DNA from: Arthrobacter roseus
Lineage (GTDB): Bacteria > Actinomycetota > Actinomycetes > Actinomycetales > Micrococcaceae
Direction: 5' to 3'
Length of the DNA stretch: 64,000 bases
NCBI RefSeq assembly: GCF_016907875.1
Contig: NZ_JAFBCU010000001.1
Span: 2,046,001-2,110,000 of the forward strand
The notes under the pieces: generated by a model
Databases searched by the model: none
What the model was told of the DNA's origin: nothing
The model's input: only the letters and a program-made list of their open reading frames with translations
Shown here: positions 26,339-34,133 of the stretch, piece after piece
Numbering within the stretch: position 1 is the stretch's first letter
How the letters are laid out: every line of letters starts with the position of its first letter
Program-made: the position numbers and the translations under genes

Positions 26339-26566
26339 TCATCGCTTCATCTGCTGCCTTGCCCAGTTGTCCAATTCGTCCAGCCTGTATCTGACGCTGC
26401 CGAAGAATTTCGCATACGTCGGGCCGTCGTGGACATGGTTGGCGAGAGTTTTCGCTGAGATGCCCAGATATGTGGCCGCGTCCTTCCGGGATAGCCAGAT
26501 GTTGCCGGTGATCCCTTGGGCGGTTGTCGGGTCGATGACGCTGGCTAGATCGTCTGATGGGCGAAT
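26339..26566 (-). CDS. Excisionase-like HTH protein with a non-canonical start
   Basis: Reading the minus strand gives about 75 aa ending in a MerR/Xis-type DNA-binding domain: LSRKDAATYLGISAKTLANH, then the wing with VRYRLDELDNWARQQMKR. It is divergent from the integrase, where excisionases (recombination directionality factors) usually sit. The open frame back to an upstream TAG contains no ATG, GTG or TTG. GAAAGG precedes adjacent ATC (26569) and ATT (26566) codons by 7 and 10 nt, so a rare AUU/AUC start is proposed. A frameshift or sequence error is the alternative. Confidence 0.7.
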   Translation of the reverse strand: MRPSDDLASVIDPTTAQGITGNIWLSRKDAATYLGISAKTLANHVHDGPTYAKFFGSVRYRLDELDNWARQQMKR

Positions 26567-26671
26567 GATGGGACTGCCTTTCGTTGGATGCGTTAACGCA
26601 AAAAGGCAACCAAAGACCGCCTATGGGTCTTCAACTGCCTTCTATGCCTCTTGGTAAATTCAGTTATGCAG

Positions 26672-26693
26672 GGCTGGAAAGTCAAGTCCAGCC
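26672..26693. promoter_or_regulatory. Short dyad in the xis-int divergent region
   Basis: GGCTGGA/TCCAGCC, a 7-bp perfect inverted repeat with an 8-nt centre, lies between the divergent excisionase-like and integrase genes. Possible operator. Confidence 0.35.
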
Positions 26694-26828
26694 TAGGAAC
26701 CCAATATTGTACCATACGCTTGACGGTTCAGTCCTCTGAGGCCGTCGAAGTATTACAAGTAGTTTCTTTTGCGCGTTGACACTCCCATGATTGCGCTGTC
26801 CCATTATGGCTCCTGCTAAACTTAGACG

Positions 26829-27977
26829 ATGACTGTCTACGATTCCCGTAAAGAACGGCTGTCCGCTGGTATTGGTTCGCCAAGTAAGCCGTGGGTTGCC
26901 GACTTCCGGCTACCGGGTGGTGGCAGGAAACGAAAACCTTTCCGACTCAAGAAGGAAGCGGAAGCCTATGAGTCGGCCGAGCGCTCGAAGATCAACGCCG
27001 GATCTTATATTGATCCTCGGTCAGCGGAGAAGATGACGGTTGGCCAGTTGTATGCGGACTGGATGCAGCGCCTAGTCACTGCGGGCGCTCGCGGCCGGAA
27101 ACCTATTGCCGCGTCGACGCAACACAACTATGAGAAGAACTGGGCTAGACACATCGCTCCCCAGTGGGAGCACACGCCGGTATCAAACGTTCATCACAGG
27201 GAGGTTGCCAGATGGGTGGCTGGCATGGATTTCAGCCGAGCAGTCGGCTCTGGTGCGAACACGCGGCGCCGTGTCGCGCTGATGTTTGGACGGCTAATGA
27301 ACCACGCGGTTTACTTGGAGCTGCTATCTAGCAACCCGGCCAAGGATGCAACGGGACGTGCTGAGTACGTTCCTGCCGCGTCCGTGGTGAAACAACACGT
27401 CTACTTGACCATGCCAGAGCTTCAAGCCTTTGCGGCGCGCTGTGAGCCGTGGGAGGACCTAATCATGTTGGCCGGGACCACGGGTCTACGGTGGGGCGAA
27501 ATTACGGCGTTGAGGCACGGCGATTTCAAGACTGTCACCCAACCGAACGGGACGGAGGCGACTAGCCTCCGGGTTGCGCGAGCTTGGTCTAACGATGGTT
27601 CCAAAGTTGTTGAGTCGACGACTAAGAGCGGTGAGACCAGGACCGTTCCGGTCCCGACCAAGGTTGCGCAAATGCTGTCGAACAGACGCGAAGGTAGCGG
27701 CCTGCTATTCCAGTCACGACATGGTGCCCAACTGCATCACAGTAACTTTGCTTCGCGGATACTCAGACCGGCAGGCGCTGGTATGGACACTCCCCCGACG
27801 TTCCACGATCTCAGGCACACGGCTGTGAGCCTGATTCTAGCTAACACTGGAAACGTGAAAATGGCGCAGCGTATTGCTGGCCATAAGGACGCCACGATGA
27901 CGCTCAACGTGTACGCGGAACTGTTTGAGGGTGATGCTCATATTGCTGCTGATGCCCTCGACTACTTGATAAGGTAG
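26829..27977 (+). CDS. Tyrosine-type site-specific integrase
   Basis: Phage-type tyrosine recombinase of 382 aa that would insert and excise the element at tRNA-Arg. The N-terminal arm-binding region (WVADFRLPGGGRKRK) precedes a SAM-like core-binding domain at about 70-165. The catalytic residues are all present: Arg221 (TGLRWGE), His326 and Arg329 (HDLRHTA), the GH of IAGHKD and the nucleophile Tyr362 (NVYAEL). The gene reads toward the right repeat and stops 95 bp before the intact tRNA-Arg. No strong SD precedes the ATG. Confidence 0.95.
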   Translation: MTVYDSRKERLSAGIGSPSKPWVADFRLPGGGRKRKPFRLKKEAEAYESAERSKINAGSYIDPRSAEKMTVGQLYADWMQRLVTAGARGRKPIAASTQHNYEKNWARHIAPQWEHTPVSNVHHREVARWVAGMDFSRAVGSGANTRRRVALMFGRLMNHAVYLELLSSNPAKDATGRAEYVPAASVVKQHVYLTMPELQAFAARCEPWEDLIMLAGTTGLRWGEITALRHGDFKTVTQPNGTEATSLRVARAWSNDGSKVVESTTKSGETRTVPVPTKVAQMLSNRREGSGLLFQSRHGAQLHHSNFASRILRPAGAGMDTPPTFHDLRHTAVSLILANTGNVKMAQRIAGHKDATMTLNVYAELFEGDAHIAADALDYLIR

Positions 27978-28042
27978 TTGCCGGGTTGTTGTCCGTTTGC
28001 GCGGGCAGCAACTGTCCGGTGACAGTCCATTTATTTAGGAGT

Positions 28043-28062
28043 GGACAGTAACCGGACAGTAA
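28043..28062. promoter_or_regulatory. Candidate right integrase arm-type sites
   Basis: Two tandem GGACAGTAA copies (28043-28051 and 28054-28062), 11 bp apart, plus an inverted ACTGTCC at 28011-28017. They mirror the tandem pair at 20664-20683 near the left end. Confidence 0.6.
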
Positions 28063-28072
28063 AAGCCCGAAC

Positions 28073-28145
28073 GCCTCGGTAGCTCAGCGGATAGAGCAGG
28101 AGCCTTCTAATCTCTTGGTCGTGGGTTCGATTCCCGCCCGGGGCA
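28073..28145 (+). tRNA. tRNA-Arg(TCT), reconstituted at the right junction
   Basis: Cloverleaf with acceptor GCCTCGG/CCGGGGC, D arm GCTC/GAGC, anticodon loop CTTCTAA (anticodon TCT) and T arm GTGGG/CCCGC. The discriminator is A and CCA is not encoded. The anticodon stem is weak (one G-T pair and a C-T apposition next to the loop). The first 43 nt are the element's right repeat, and the 3' 30 nt are chromosomal. Transcription must come from within the element, for example by read-through from the integrase gene. Confidence 0.93.
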
Positions 28146-28184
28146 CAAGATACGCCAGCGTTCCAGAATACAGCCCGCAAAACG

Positions 28185-28601
28185 TCACGTCGGGCTGTTG
28201 AATGTCACCTGAAGTTCAAGGCGGTGCTGACCAGAAGCATCCTGACTGTAAATTGCTTTCCCCGCGATGCCTGCGAGTTCGTCCGTGCCGGAGCCCGGGA
28301 TGATGTGGCCTGAACTTGCTGCTGCGGTTCCTTCGGCCAGGCCCCAGTGCTGAATGATCATTGAGCCAGTGAGACCATCCACGGTTCCTGAGAAGATTTC
28401 AGAGGCAACATAGCCTGCGCCGTGCGGGTTGCCCGCCATGAGCAAGTCCGCGGTACTCGCTCCGCGGATAGCCCCCTCAAACTGCTTGACGACCCTCACC
28501 TTCGAGAGCTCACTGTTCGTTCCCTCGACCTCATAGGCCTCGGGTTGCCAATCCGTAATATCAAAATCGGCATCGATCGTACGTTCGTCTGCATCACTCA
28601 T
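28185..28601 (-). CDS. DUF3224 family protein
   Basis: A 138-aa soluble protein of the DUF3224 family, a beta-barrel-like fold of unknown role. Characteristic segments are KQFEGAIRGAS, VDGLTGSMIIQHWG and the closing HRLELQVTF. The ATG at 28601 was preferred over upstream frame extension. A dyad ACAGCCCG/CGGGCTGT (28170-28198) overlaps its stop codon and may terminate this gene or the tRNA-Arg transcript. First chromosomal gene right of the element. Confidence 0.85.
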   Translation of the reverse strand: MSDADERTIDADFDITDWQPEAYEVEGTNSELSKVRVVKQFEGAIRGASTADLLMAGNPHGAGYVASEIFSGTVDGLTGSMIIQHWGLAEGTAAASSGHIIPGSGTDELAGIAGKAIYSQDASGQHRLELQVTFNSPT

Positions 28602-28722
28602 GCACAACAGTATCCCGGTTAACCTCCGGGATTGCATGCTGGGACATCACGGCCGGTAGCCTTTATGCGGTGCCCCGTGGGAAAGCGTCCCCGGCACAGC
28701 ATCCCTAAGGAGCCCGTTGAGC

Positions 28723-29979
28723 ATGATCACGAGCCAGTCAGAGCCGCTGATATTCCGGCACCGGAAAAGTACCCTGTGGGGCGCCTTCGTGCTGATGCAC
28801 GTCGTGTCCCTGCTCACGCTTCTTCCGTTGATTGTCAACGGACAAGTCCTCAGCGATATCCGGTTCTACCGCGAGTGGGCCTACCTCGGTCTCGACGACG
28901 GGGTATGGCAGGGAATTAGCAACGACTGGGTTTATCCGGTGGCCGCATTGCTACCCATGCTGCTGGCAACTGTTTTCGGATCCTATCTCTATCAACTCGG
29001 CTGGTTCGCTCTCTTCACCGCACTCAACGCGGTGGGCTTGACCGTTCTGACCGACCGCGGACGGCGAAAGGACCGCTATCACGCGGCATATTGGTGGCTG
29101 CTGGCGACCGCGCTCCTGGGACCCGTTGCACTGGGACGAATCGACGGACTCACAGCACCCATGGTCATTGCCGCTCTCTTGCTCCTCGGAAGCCGTCCCA
29201 TCATGGCTGCGGCGCTCCTGAGCTTGGCCACATGGATCAAGGTATGGCCCGCCGCCGTGGTCCTCGTAGCCCTGACCGTCTCCCCCAAGCGCATCAGGCT
29301 GCTGCTCACTGGTTTTGCTGTATCAGTGCTCATCACCGCGTTTGTGGCCGTCAACGGGGGCATCAAGTATCTGCTCAGCTTTATCAGTGCGCAGGGCGAC
29401 AGAGGGATGCAGTTGGAGGCACCCTTCACCACGCCAGGATTGTGGCAGGCCATCACGGGCGGGGCAGGTGCATACATCTATGAAGACAAAGACATCAATA
29501 CCCGTGAAGTCCGAGGGGCTCTGGGCGAGCCGGTGGCGACGCTGATGAGCCCGCTGTTATTCCTCGCGGTCACCGCCGTCGTCGTCCTCTTGTTCTGGGC
29601 TCTACGCCGCGGCGTAGAAGTGGAGCGGCTGATCACCATCGGTTCATTAGCTGTAGTTAGCGCCATGATTGTCTTCAACAAAGTCGGTTCACCGCAGTTC
29701 ATGCTGTGGCTAGTGGCCGTAACCACTGTTGGGCTAGCGATTGAAGGCGGCCGATGGAAATTCCCCGGCGTGACCATGCTCGCGATTAGCGCGTTGACAA
29801 CTCTTGTCTACCCAATATTTTACGCTGAGCTGTACAACGAGTTGAATCCGTGGGTCGCGCTCTTGCTGACGCTACGCAACGGCCTGGTCGTTGCCCTTTT
29901 CGTGTGGGCTGTGGCCATGCTCGTTCGGTTGGCGCGCGCGTCCTCGCCTAGTCGAGTTGGCCAGGAGCAGGCTCACTGA
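28723..29979 (+). CDS. Glycosyltransferase 87 family (DUF2029) membrane protein
   Basis: A polytopic membrane protein of 418 aa with about 10-12 hydrophobic helices. The acidic EWAYLGLDDGVWQG stretch after the first TM helix is where GT-C enzymes usually have their catalytic Asp, and ATWIKVWPAAVV is the GT87 hallmark. Such enzymes transfer mannose or arabinose from polyprenyl phosphate on the outer face of the membrane. AAGGAG lies 10 nt before the ATG, and a TTG two codons earlier is less well placed. The 3' end overlaps the convergent mptB-like gene by 32 bp. Confidence 0.85.
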   Translation: MITSQSEPLIFRHRKSTLWGAFVLMHVVSLLTLLPLIVNGQVLSDIRFYREWAYLGLDDGVWQGISNDWVYPVAALLPMLLATVFGSYLYQLGWFALFTALNAVGLTVLTDRGRRKDRYHAAYWWLLATALLGPVALGRIDGLTAPMVIAALLLLGSRPIMAAALLSLATWIKVWPAAVVLVALTVSPKRIRLLLTGFAVSVLITAFVAVNGGIKYLLSFISAQGDRGMQLEAPFTTPGLWQAITGGAGAYIYEDKDINTREVRGALGEPVATLMSPLLFLAVTAVVVLLFWALRRGVEVERLITIGSLAVVSAMIVFNKVGSPQFMLWLVAVTTVGLAIEGGRWKFPGVTMLAISALTTLVYPIFYAELYNELNPWVALLLTLRNGLVVALFVWAVAMLVRLARASSPSRVGQEQAH

Positions 29980-31483
29980 ACCGCTTGCGGAAGAGGGCCT
30001 TGGTTTTAGGGTCAAGGAAAATCAGGTAGAGCGCAAACGCGATCGCCACCCCCGCCGCAATATTCCGCGCCATGGTAAGGCTGAATTCAAAGTACGGGAA
30101 AATGTCGAGCTGGTCGGTGATGGCATAGACCATGAAGAACGACACGATGAAGTACATCGTCTTGATCTGCCAGTCATTGCGTATTCCCGTGACCGCGAAC
30201 AAGGGAATGAGCCAGACAAGGTACCAGGACTGTATCATCGGGGCCAGCAACACTATTGCGGCAAACGCCAGGGTGAGTCGGCGCACTATCCGGCTGTAGT
30301 CTCCACGGAACATGAGCCAGAAGATGATCCCGACGGCCGCAATTTTTCCGGCGTCGTGAATGAGCCGGCCGAAGAACCATCCGTCGAAACCGACGGCATC
30401 ACCGAGCGTTGCTACAACGAGGCCCATGAAACCGACCGGCGCGTACCAAATCCAGACGCTGCCTGGAGTACTCAATGCCCCAACCCAGCCGAATCCGAAT
30501 CCGTTGATCCATCCCATCACTGCGAGCAGTGCCAGGGACAGAGCGGCCGTCAATGCCCAGAAGACAAACTTCCTGCCCCAACCTGCCTTATTGCCAGCCC
30601 AGAGCAATCCGAGAAACGGAAGAAAAATGATGGTGATCGGTTTGATGGCGATTGATAGCGTCACCACGATTATTCCCAGGATGGGTTTGCGCGTGGCCGT
30701 CAGATATAGACCTGCCAGCGCGAGTCCGATCATGAGGGCATCGTTGTGGATGCTGGCGATGAAGTTGGTGAGGAACAACGGATTTGCTGCAGTCAACCAC
30801 AGGGCGCGATTAGGGTTGATGCCGTGGAGCTCGGCCAGTTTTGGAACATAGTAAACACTGAGAAGTACGCCGATGACCGCGATCAGACGAAACAGGAGTA
30901 TTGAAAACTCCGGTTGGCCTCCGGTCAGCAGTACGACACCTTTTTCCAGCCACAGAAACAACGGTCCGTAGGGCGTTGGACTCTGTGCCCAGAGGTCATC
31001 GGCACCGGTCTGAAGGTAGTTGGAGATCTGGGAGTAGCCATCCACATAGGGGTTAAGACCACTGATCATGACCTTGCCCTGGGCTATGTAGGCAAAAACA
31101 TCGCGGCTGAACAACGGAAGGGCCAGGCAAAGGGGTGCACCCCAGGCAGCTACGGCCTTGAGGACCACCGACCTACTGCCGGGCCCCCAGTCGTTGTTGA
31201 TCCTCTGCCCCAGCCTCAGCCACGATCGCACCAGTAACATCCCGCCCAGCGCAAGGACAACGACGGACGCGGCAGCACCAGCAGGCTCAAATCGAAGCCA
31301 CATGATGAGCGGGATTCTGCGCAGCTCGATCGATGCCAGGGAAAGCCAGCCCACTCCGAAAGATCCGAGCATCATCAACAGCGATCCCACGAACCCCTGA
31401 ATGATTGCCACACCGGGACGGTCCATAGTCGGTTGGTCGACTTTCAATGATGCCGGCTCGGCCTGCGGGACCTGGGCAGTCAT
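29948..31483 (-). CDS. Polyprenol-phosphomannose-dependent alpha-1,6-mannosyltransferase (MptB-like)
   Basis: GT-C membrane protein of 511 aa with about 13 TM segments. Key features are LFSRDVFAYIAQGKVM with the catalytic-type Arg-Asp pair, then NPYVDGY, TPYGPLFLWL and the SIKPI-like SIAIKPI segment that are typical of MptB. In Corynebacteriales it extends the mannan core of lipomannan. In Micrococcaceae a lipomannan-like glycolipid is the likely product. It is convergent with the GT87 gene and overlaps it by 32 bp, so the two terminate into each other. The two enzymes may act in one cell-envelope pathway. Confidence 0.88.
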   Translation of the reverse strand: MTAQVPQAEPASLKVDQPTMDRPGVAIIQGFVGSLLMMLGSFGVGWLSLASIELRRIPLIMWLRFEPAGAAASVVVLALGGMLLVRSWLRLGQRINNDWGPGSRSVVLKAVAAWGAPLCLALPLFSRDVFAYIAQGKVMISGLNPYVDGYSQISNYLQTGADDLWAQSPTPYGPLFLWLEKGVVLLTGGQPEFSILLFRLIAVIGVLLSVYYVPKLAELHGINPNRALWLTAANPLFLTNFIASIHNDALMIGLALAGLYLTATRKPILGIIVVTLSIAIKPITIIFLPFLGLLWAGNKAGWGRKFVFWALTAALSLALLAVMGWINGFGFGWVGALSTPGSVWIWYAPVGFMGLVVATLGDAVGFDGWFFGRLIHDAGKIAAVGIIFWLMFRGDYSRIVRRLTLAFAAIVLLAPMIQSWYLVWLIPLFAVTGIRNDWQIKTMYFIVSFFMVYAITDQLDIFPYFEFSLTMARNIAAGVAIAFALYLIFLDPKTKALFRKRFSEPAPGQLD

Positions 31484-31757
31484 CTGGGCTGTTTCCAATC
31501 TCTGGATTACTGGGCGGGTCCTGCTGCACCCGGCCCACGACGCGGGGCGCGTGAGCGGTCTGGGGAAGCCCTGAACGCTCTCAAGATCTTAGCATCGCAG
31601 GCGGATGCTACATCGGTTCTATAGAGGACTGACATCTAGGATCAAACCGCCGCTGCACTTCCGCAGATAAGTGCTCGCGGCTGCATAAACTGGATCCGAT
31701 GTTCCGATGACACAGGCCGTCGTCGACACTCTTGGGCATTGGTATGGAAAGGGCACT

Positions 31758-31964
31758 ATGGGACGCCATAGCGGACAATCTCAAGTGGAGAAGCACCGAG
31801 ACGGTTCGCTGCTGGCATGGGGGCTTTTCCTTGGATGCGCAACGGTTACTGCGGCTGCGATGACCGGCTTGGACCTTGTCAGTGCAGGGCTAGCCGGCGC
31901 AGGATTAGTGGCGATCTTTTCCGTTCTGTGGATTTTCTCGCTTCGATCACGGCAGGACGGGTGA
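31758..31964 (+). CDS. Small membrane protein
   Basis: A 68-aa protein with a basic N-terminus (GRHSGQSQVEKHRDG) and two hydrophobic helices (LLAWGLFLGCATVTAAAM and LAGAGLVAIFSVLWIF). GGAAAGG lies close upstream of the ATG. It lies 21 bp before orn on the same strand and may be cotranscribed. No known family. Confidence 0.6.
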   Translation: MGRHSGQSQVEKHRDGSLLAWGLFLGCATVTAAAMTGLDLVSAGLAGAGLVAIFSVLWIFSLRSRQDG

Positions 31965-31985
31965 CTCTCGCGGTACATTGGACCC

Positions 31986-32588
31986 GTGCCAATTTCACAG
32001 GAAAACATAGTCTGGATCGATTGCGAGATGACGGGGCTGGACCTCACCGCAGATGCGCTCATTGAAGTCGCAGTGCTGGTGACAGACTCGGAACTGAACA
32101 TTCTTGGTGACGGGGTGGATGTAGTCATCAAAACTGACGACGCCGCTGTGGCCCAGATGGGCGACTTCGTGCGGACCATGCACACAACGTCGGGCCTGTT
32201 GGACGAGCTCCCCGACGGCGTCAGCATGGCGCAAGCCCAAGACATGGTCCTGACGTACATCAAGCAATGGGTACCCGAACCCAATAAGGCACCGCTGGCC
32301 GGAAACTCGGTGGGGACGGACCGAAACTTCCTGGCCCGCGATATGCCGGCCGTTGTGGAACACCTCCACTACCGGATCATTGATGTGTCTACCATCAAAG
32401 AACTCTCGAGGCGCTGGTACACCCGGGCGTATTTCCAGTCACCGGCGAAAACCGGCAATCACCGGGCGCTTGGCGACATCCGCGACTCCATCAATGAACT
32501 CCGGTACTACCGTGATGCCGTTCTCGTTCCGAAGCCGGGGCCGGACTCCGCCACGGCAAAGAAAATAGCTTCCGCACTATCCGATTAG
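31986..32588 (+). CDS. orn: Oligoribonuclease
   Basis: 3'-5' exoribonuclease of 200 aa of the DEDDh family that degrades 2-5-nt RNA fragments, including pGpG. WIDCEMTGLD supplies the first Asp and Glu, and the C-terminal NHRALGDIRDSINEL supplies the catalytic His and last Asp. The start is GTG at 31986. Confidence 0.96.
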   Translation: MPISQENIVWIDCEMTGLDLTADALIEVAVLVTDSELNILGDGVDVVIKTDDAAVAQMGDFVRTMHTTSGLLDELPDGVSMAQAQDMVLTYIKQWVPEPNKAPLAGNSVGTDRNFLARDMPAVVEHLHYRIIDVSTIKELSRRWYTRAYFQSPAKTGNHRALGDIRDSINELRYYRDAVLVPKPGPDSATAKKIASALSD

Positions 32589-32728
32589 TTTGACCGGTTC
32601 GGTTCCGACTCATGGCCAGTGTCCGCTGGCCTCAGAAAAGCATGTAGACTCGTATGCGCTGCCTTGAGTACGTGAACGGAAGCGGTTCCGCTAGCGCGTA
32701 ACCATCCGATCACGAAGACAAGGCACAT

Positions 32729-32805
32729 GGTGGGTATAGCTCAGTTGGCAGAGCGCCTGGTTGTGGTCCAGGAGGTCGCGGGTTCAAGCCCCGTTACTCA
32801 CCCCA
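32729..32805 (+). tRNA. tRNA-His(GTG)
   Basis: Acceptor GTGGGTA/TACTCAC with the extra G-1 opposite C73, as required for histidyl-tRNA. The anticodon loop is TTGTGGT (GTG), and the T-loop is GGTTCAAGCC. CCA is encoded at 32803-32805. Confidence 0.95.
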
Positions 32806-32839
32806 TGGGAATTGGCGGCATGAGCCGGATATTCCGCAG

Positions 32840-32879
32840 AGGCCGCCCGGATTTTAGTCCAAGGCGGCCTTTTTTGTTT
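32840..32879 (+). terminator. Rho-independent terminator after tRNA-His
   Basis: AGGCCGCC and GGCGGCCT form a perfect 8-bp stem around a 15-nt loop, followed by TTTTTGTTT. Confidence 0.9.
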
Positions 32880-32947
32880 CAATGTGATCTAACTATTTCC
32901 TGGCGGTCTCGCTGACTAGACCCGACTGATAGCGGAGGTACAACGGC

Positions 32948-34102
32948 ATGGAACGTAACTTTTTCGAGGAAGACCACGATCTTTTTCGCGAAGTGGCTCG
33001 CGAGTTCAACAACCGCGAAATCGCCCCCAAGTACGCAGACTGGGATCGGAATCACATGATGCCTCGTAGCATGTGGACCGCTGCTGGTGAGCAGGGATTA
33101 CTGGGTCTTGCCGTACCTGAGGATTTTGGCGGCATGGGGATGACTGATTACCGATTCCGGGCGGTTATGGACGAGGAATTCGCCCGGAGCAACCATCTTG
33201 CGGTCGGCCTTGCCCTGCACCTCCACGATGACATGGTGCTTCCACATCTCCTGGCGTACGGTTCAGATGAGCTGAAGGAACGCTGGCTGCCGCCTATGGT
33301 GTCCGGCGAGAAGGTCACCTCAGTAGCCTGGACAGAACCAGGCGCGGGCTCCGATCTTCGTGGCGTTCGGACCAAGGCTGTTCGCGAGGGCGATGACTAT
33401 CTCATCTCGGGTCAGAAGACGTTTATCGGAAACGGCATCAGCGGCGATGCGTCTTTGGTTCTGGCACGCACAGACGGCAGCACCGGACGAGGCTCCGCGA
33501 AGTCCTTCTCTCTATTCATGGTGGAAAAAGCAGAGGGCTACAGCACGGGCAAGCAACTGGACAAGATGGGCCTCAAAGCCTCAGACACCGCCGAACTGTT
33601 CTTCGACAATGTACGGGTGCCGGCCAGCAACCTCGTCGGTGAAGAAGGCAACGGACTGAGGTACGTCACGGAGCAACTGCCACAGGGCCGCCTCGCGATC
33701 GCTGTGGCGTCGTCGGCCGTCGCCCGGGCAGTTTTTGACGCCACCGTCACCTACACGAAAGAACGCAATGCGTTTGGGGAACGGGTGGTGGACTTTCAAA
33801 ATAGCCGGTTTGCCCTCGCCGACATCCGGACTGAAGTCGAGGTCACAGAATCTTATGTGGACCAGGCGATGCTTGCGTTCAACGAGGGAAAGCTCGACGC
33901 CGCCTCGGCCTCTCAAGCAAAGTTGTGGGCCAGCGAAAGAGTGAAGTCGATCACGGATCGCTGTCTACAGCTTCACGGCGGCTACGGATACATCCTTGAA
34001 TACCCCGTTGCCCAGGCGTACCTTGCGTCCCGGTTGCTCACTATTTTCGGTGGAACGAGTGAGATCATGCGCGAGACTATTGGCCGTGACATCGCCCGTT
34101 GA
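32948..34102 (+). CDS. Acyl-CoA dehydrogenase
   Basis: FAD-dependent acyl-CoA dehydrogenase of 384 aa. The N-terminal helical domain, the middle beta domain (TSVAWTEPGAGSDL, KTFIGNGISGD) and the C-terminal helical domain (LQLHGGYGYILEYPVAQ) are complete. The late motif reads IFGGTSEIMRE with Gly where MCAD-type enzymes have the catalytic Glu. This is the long-chain/isovaleryl-type arrangement, in which the base lies elsewhere. Substrate unproven. It starts 68 bp after the tRNA-His terminator and is followed by def. Confidence 0.92.
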   Translation: MERNFFEEDHDLFREVAREFNNREIAPKYADWDRNHMMPRSMWTAAGEQGLLGLAVPEDFGGMGMTDYRFRAVMDEEFARSNHLAVGLALHLHDDMVLPHLLAYGSDELKERWLPPMVSGEKVTSVAWTEPGAGSDLRGVRTKAVREGDDYLISGQKTFIGNGISGDASLVLARTDGSTGRGSAKSFSLFMVEKAEGYSTGKQLDKMGLKASDTAELFFDNVRVPASNLVGEEGNGLRYVTEQLPQGRLAIAVASSAVARAVFDATVTYTKERNAFGERVVDFQNSRFALADIRTEVEVTESYVDQAMLAFNEGKLDAASASQAKLWASERVKSITDRCLQLHGGYGYILEYPVAQAYLASRLLTIFGGTSEIMRETIGRDIAR

Positions 34103-34133
34103 CCGGGTTGCTACTGAGGAGAATGAGCGCACT

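Larger units (their letters stand above)
20483..28115. mobile_element. 7.6-kb integrative element in tRNA-Arg(TCT)
   Basis: The element is bounded by a 43-bp perfect direct repeat (20483-20525 and 28073-28115) that equals the 5' half of tRNA-Arg through the anticodon loop. A tyrosine integrase lies next to the right repeat, a small excisionase-like gene is divergent from it, and repeated GGACAGTAA motifs lie inside both ends. Cargo includes a lipoprotein, a serine recombinase, a two-TM protein, a coiled-coil protein, an HNH nuclease and four HTH proteins. No capsid, terminase, relaxase, FtsK-like or recognised replication gene is present. It is therefore a satellite, an integrative plasmid-like element or a decayed island. 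Which of these is unresolved. Confidence 0.92.

Noticed and set aside
26319-26609. A 96-aa frame with a TTG start covering the excisionase-like gene
   Set aside because: The product is Arg/His/Pro-rich without motif, while the neighbouring frame encodes a clear HTH. The TTG frame is kept only as a reminder that a frameshift could join the two.
34031-34075. Apparent loss of the catalytic Glu in the acyl-CoA dehydrogenase (FGGTSEI)
   Set aside because: Long-chain and isovaleryl-type enzymes normally have Gly here and place the base elsewhere, so this is not evidence of an inactive enzyme.
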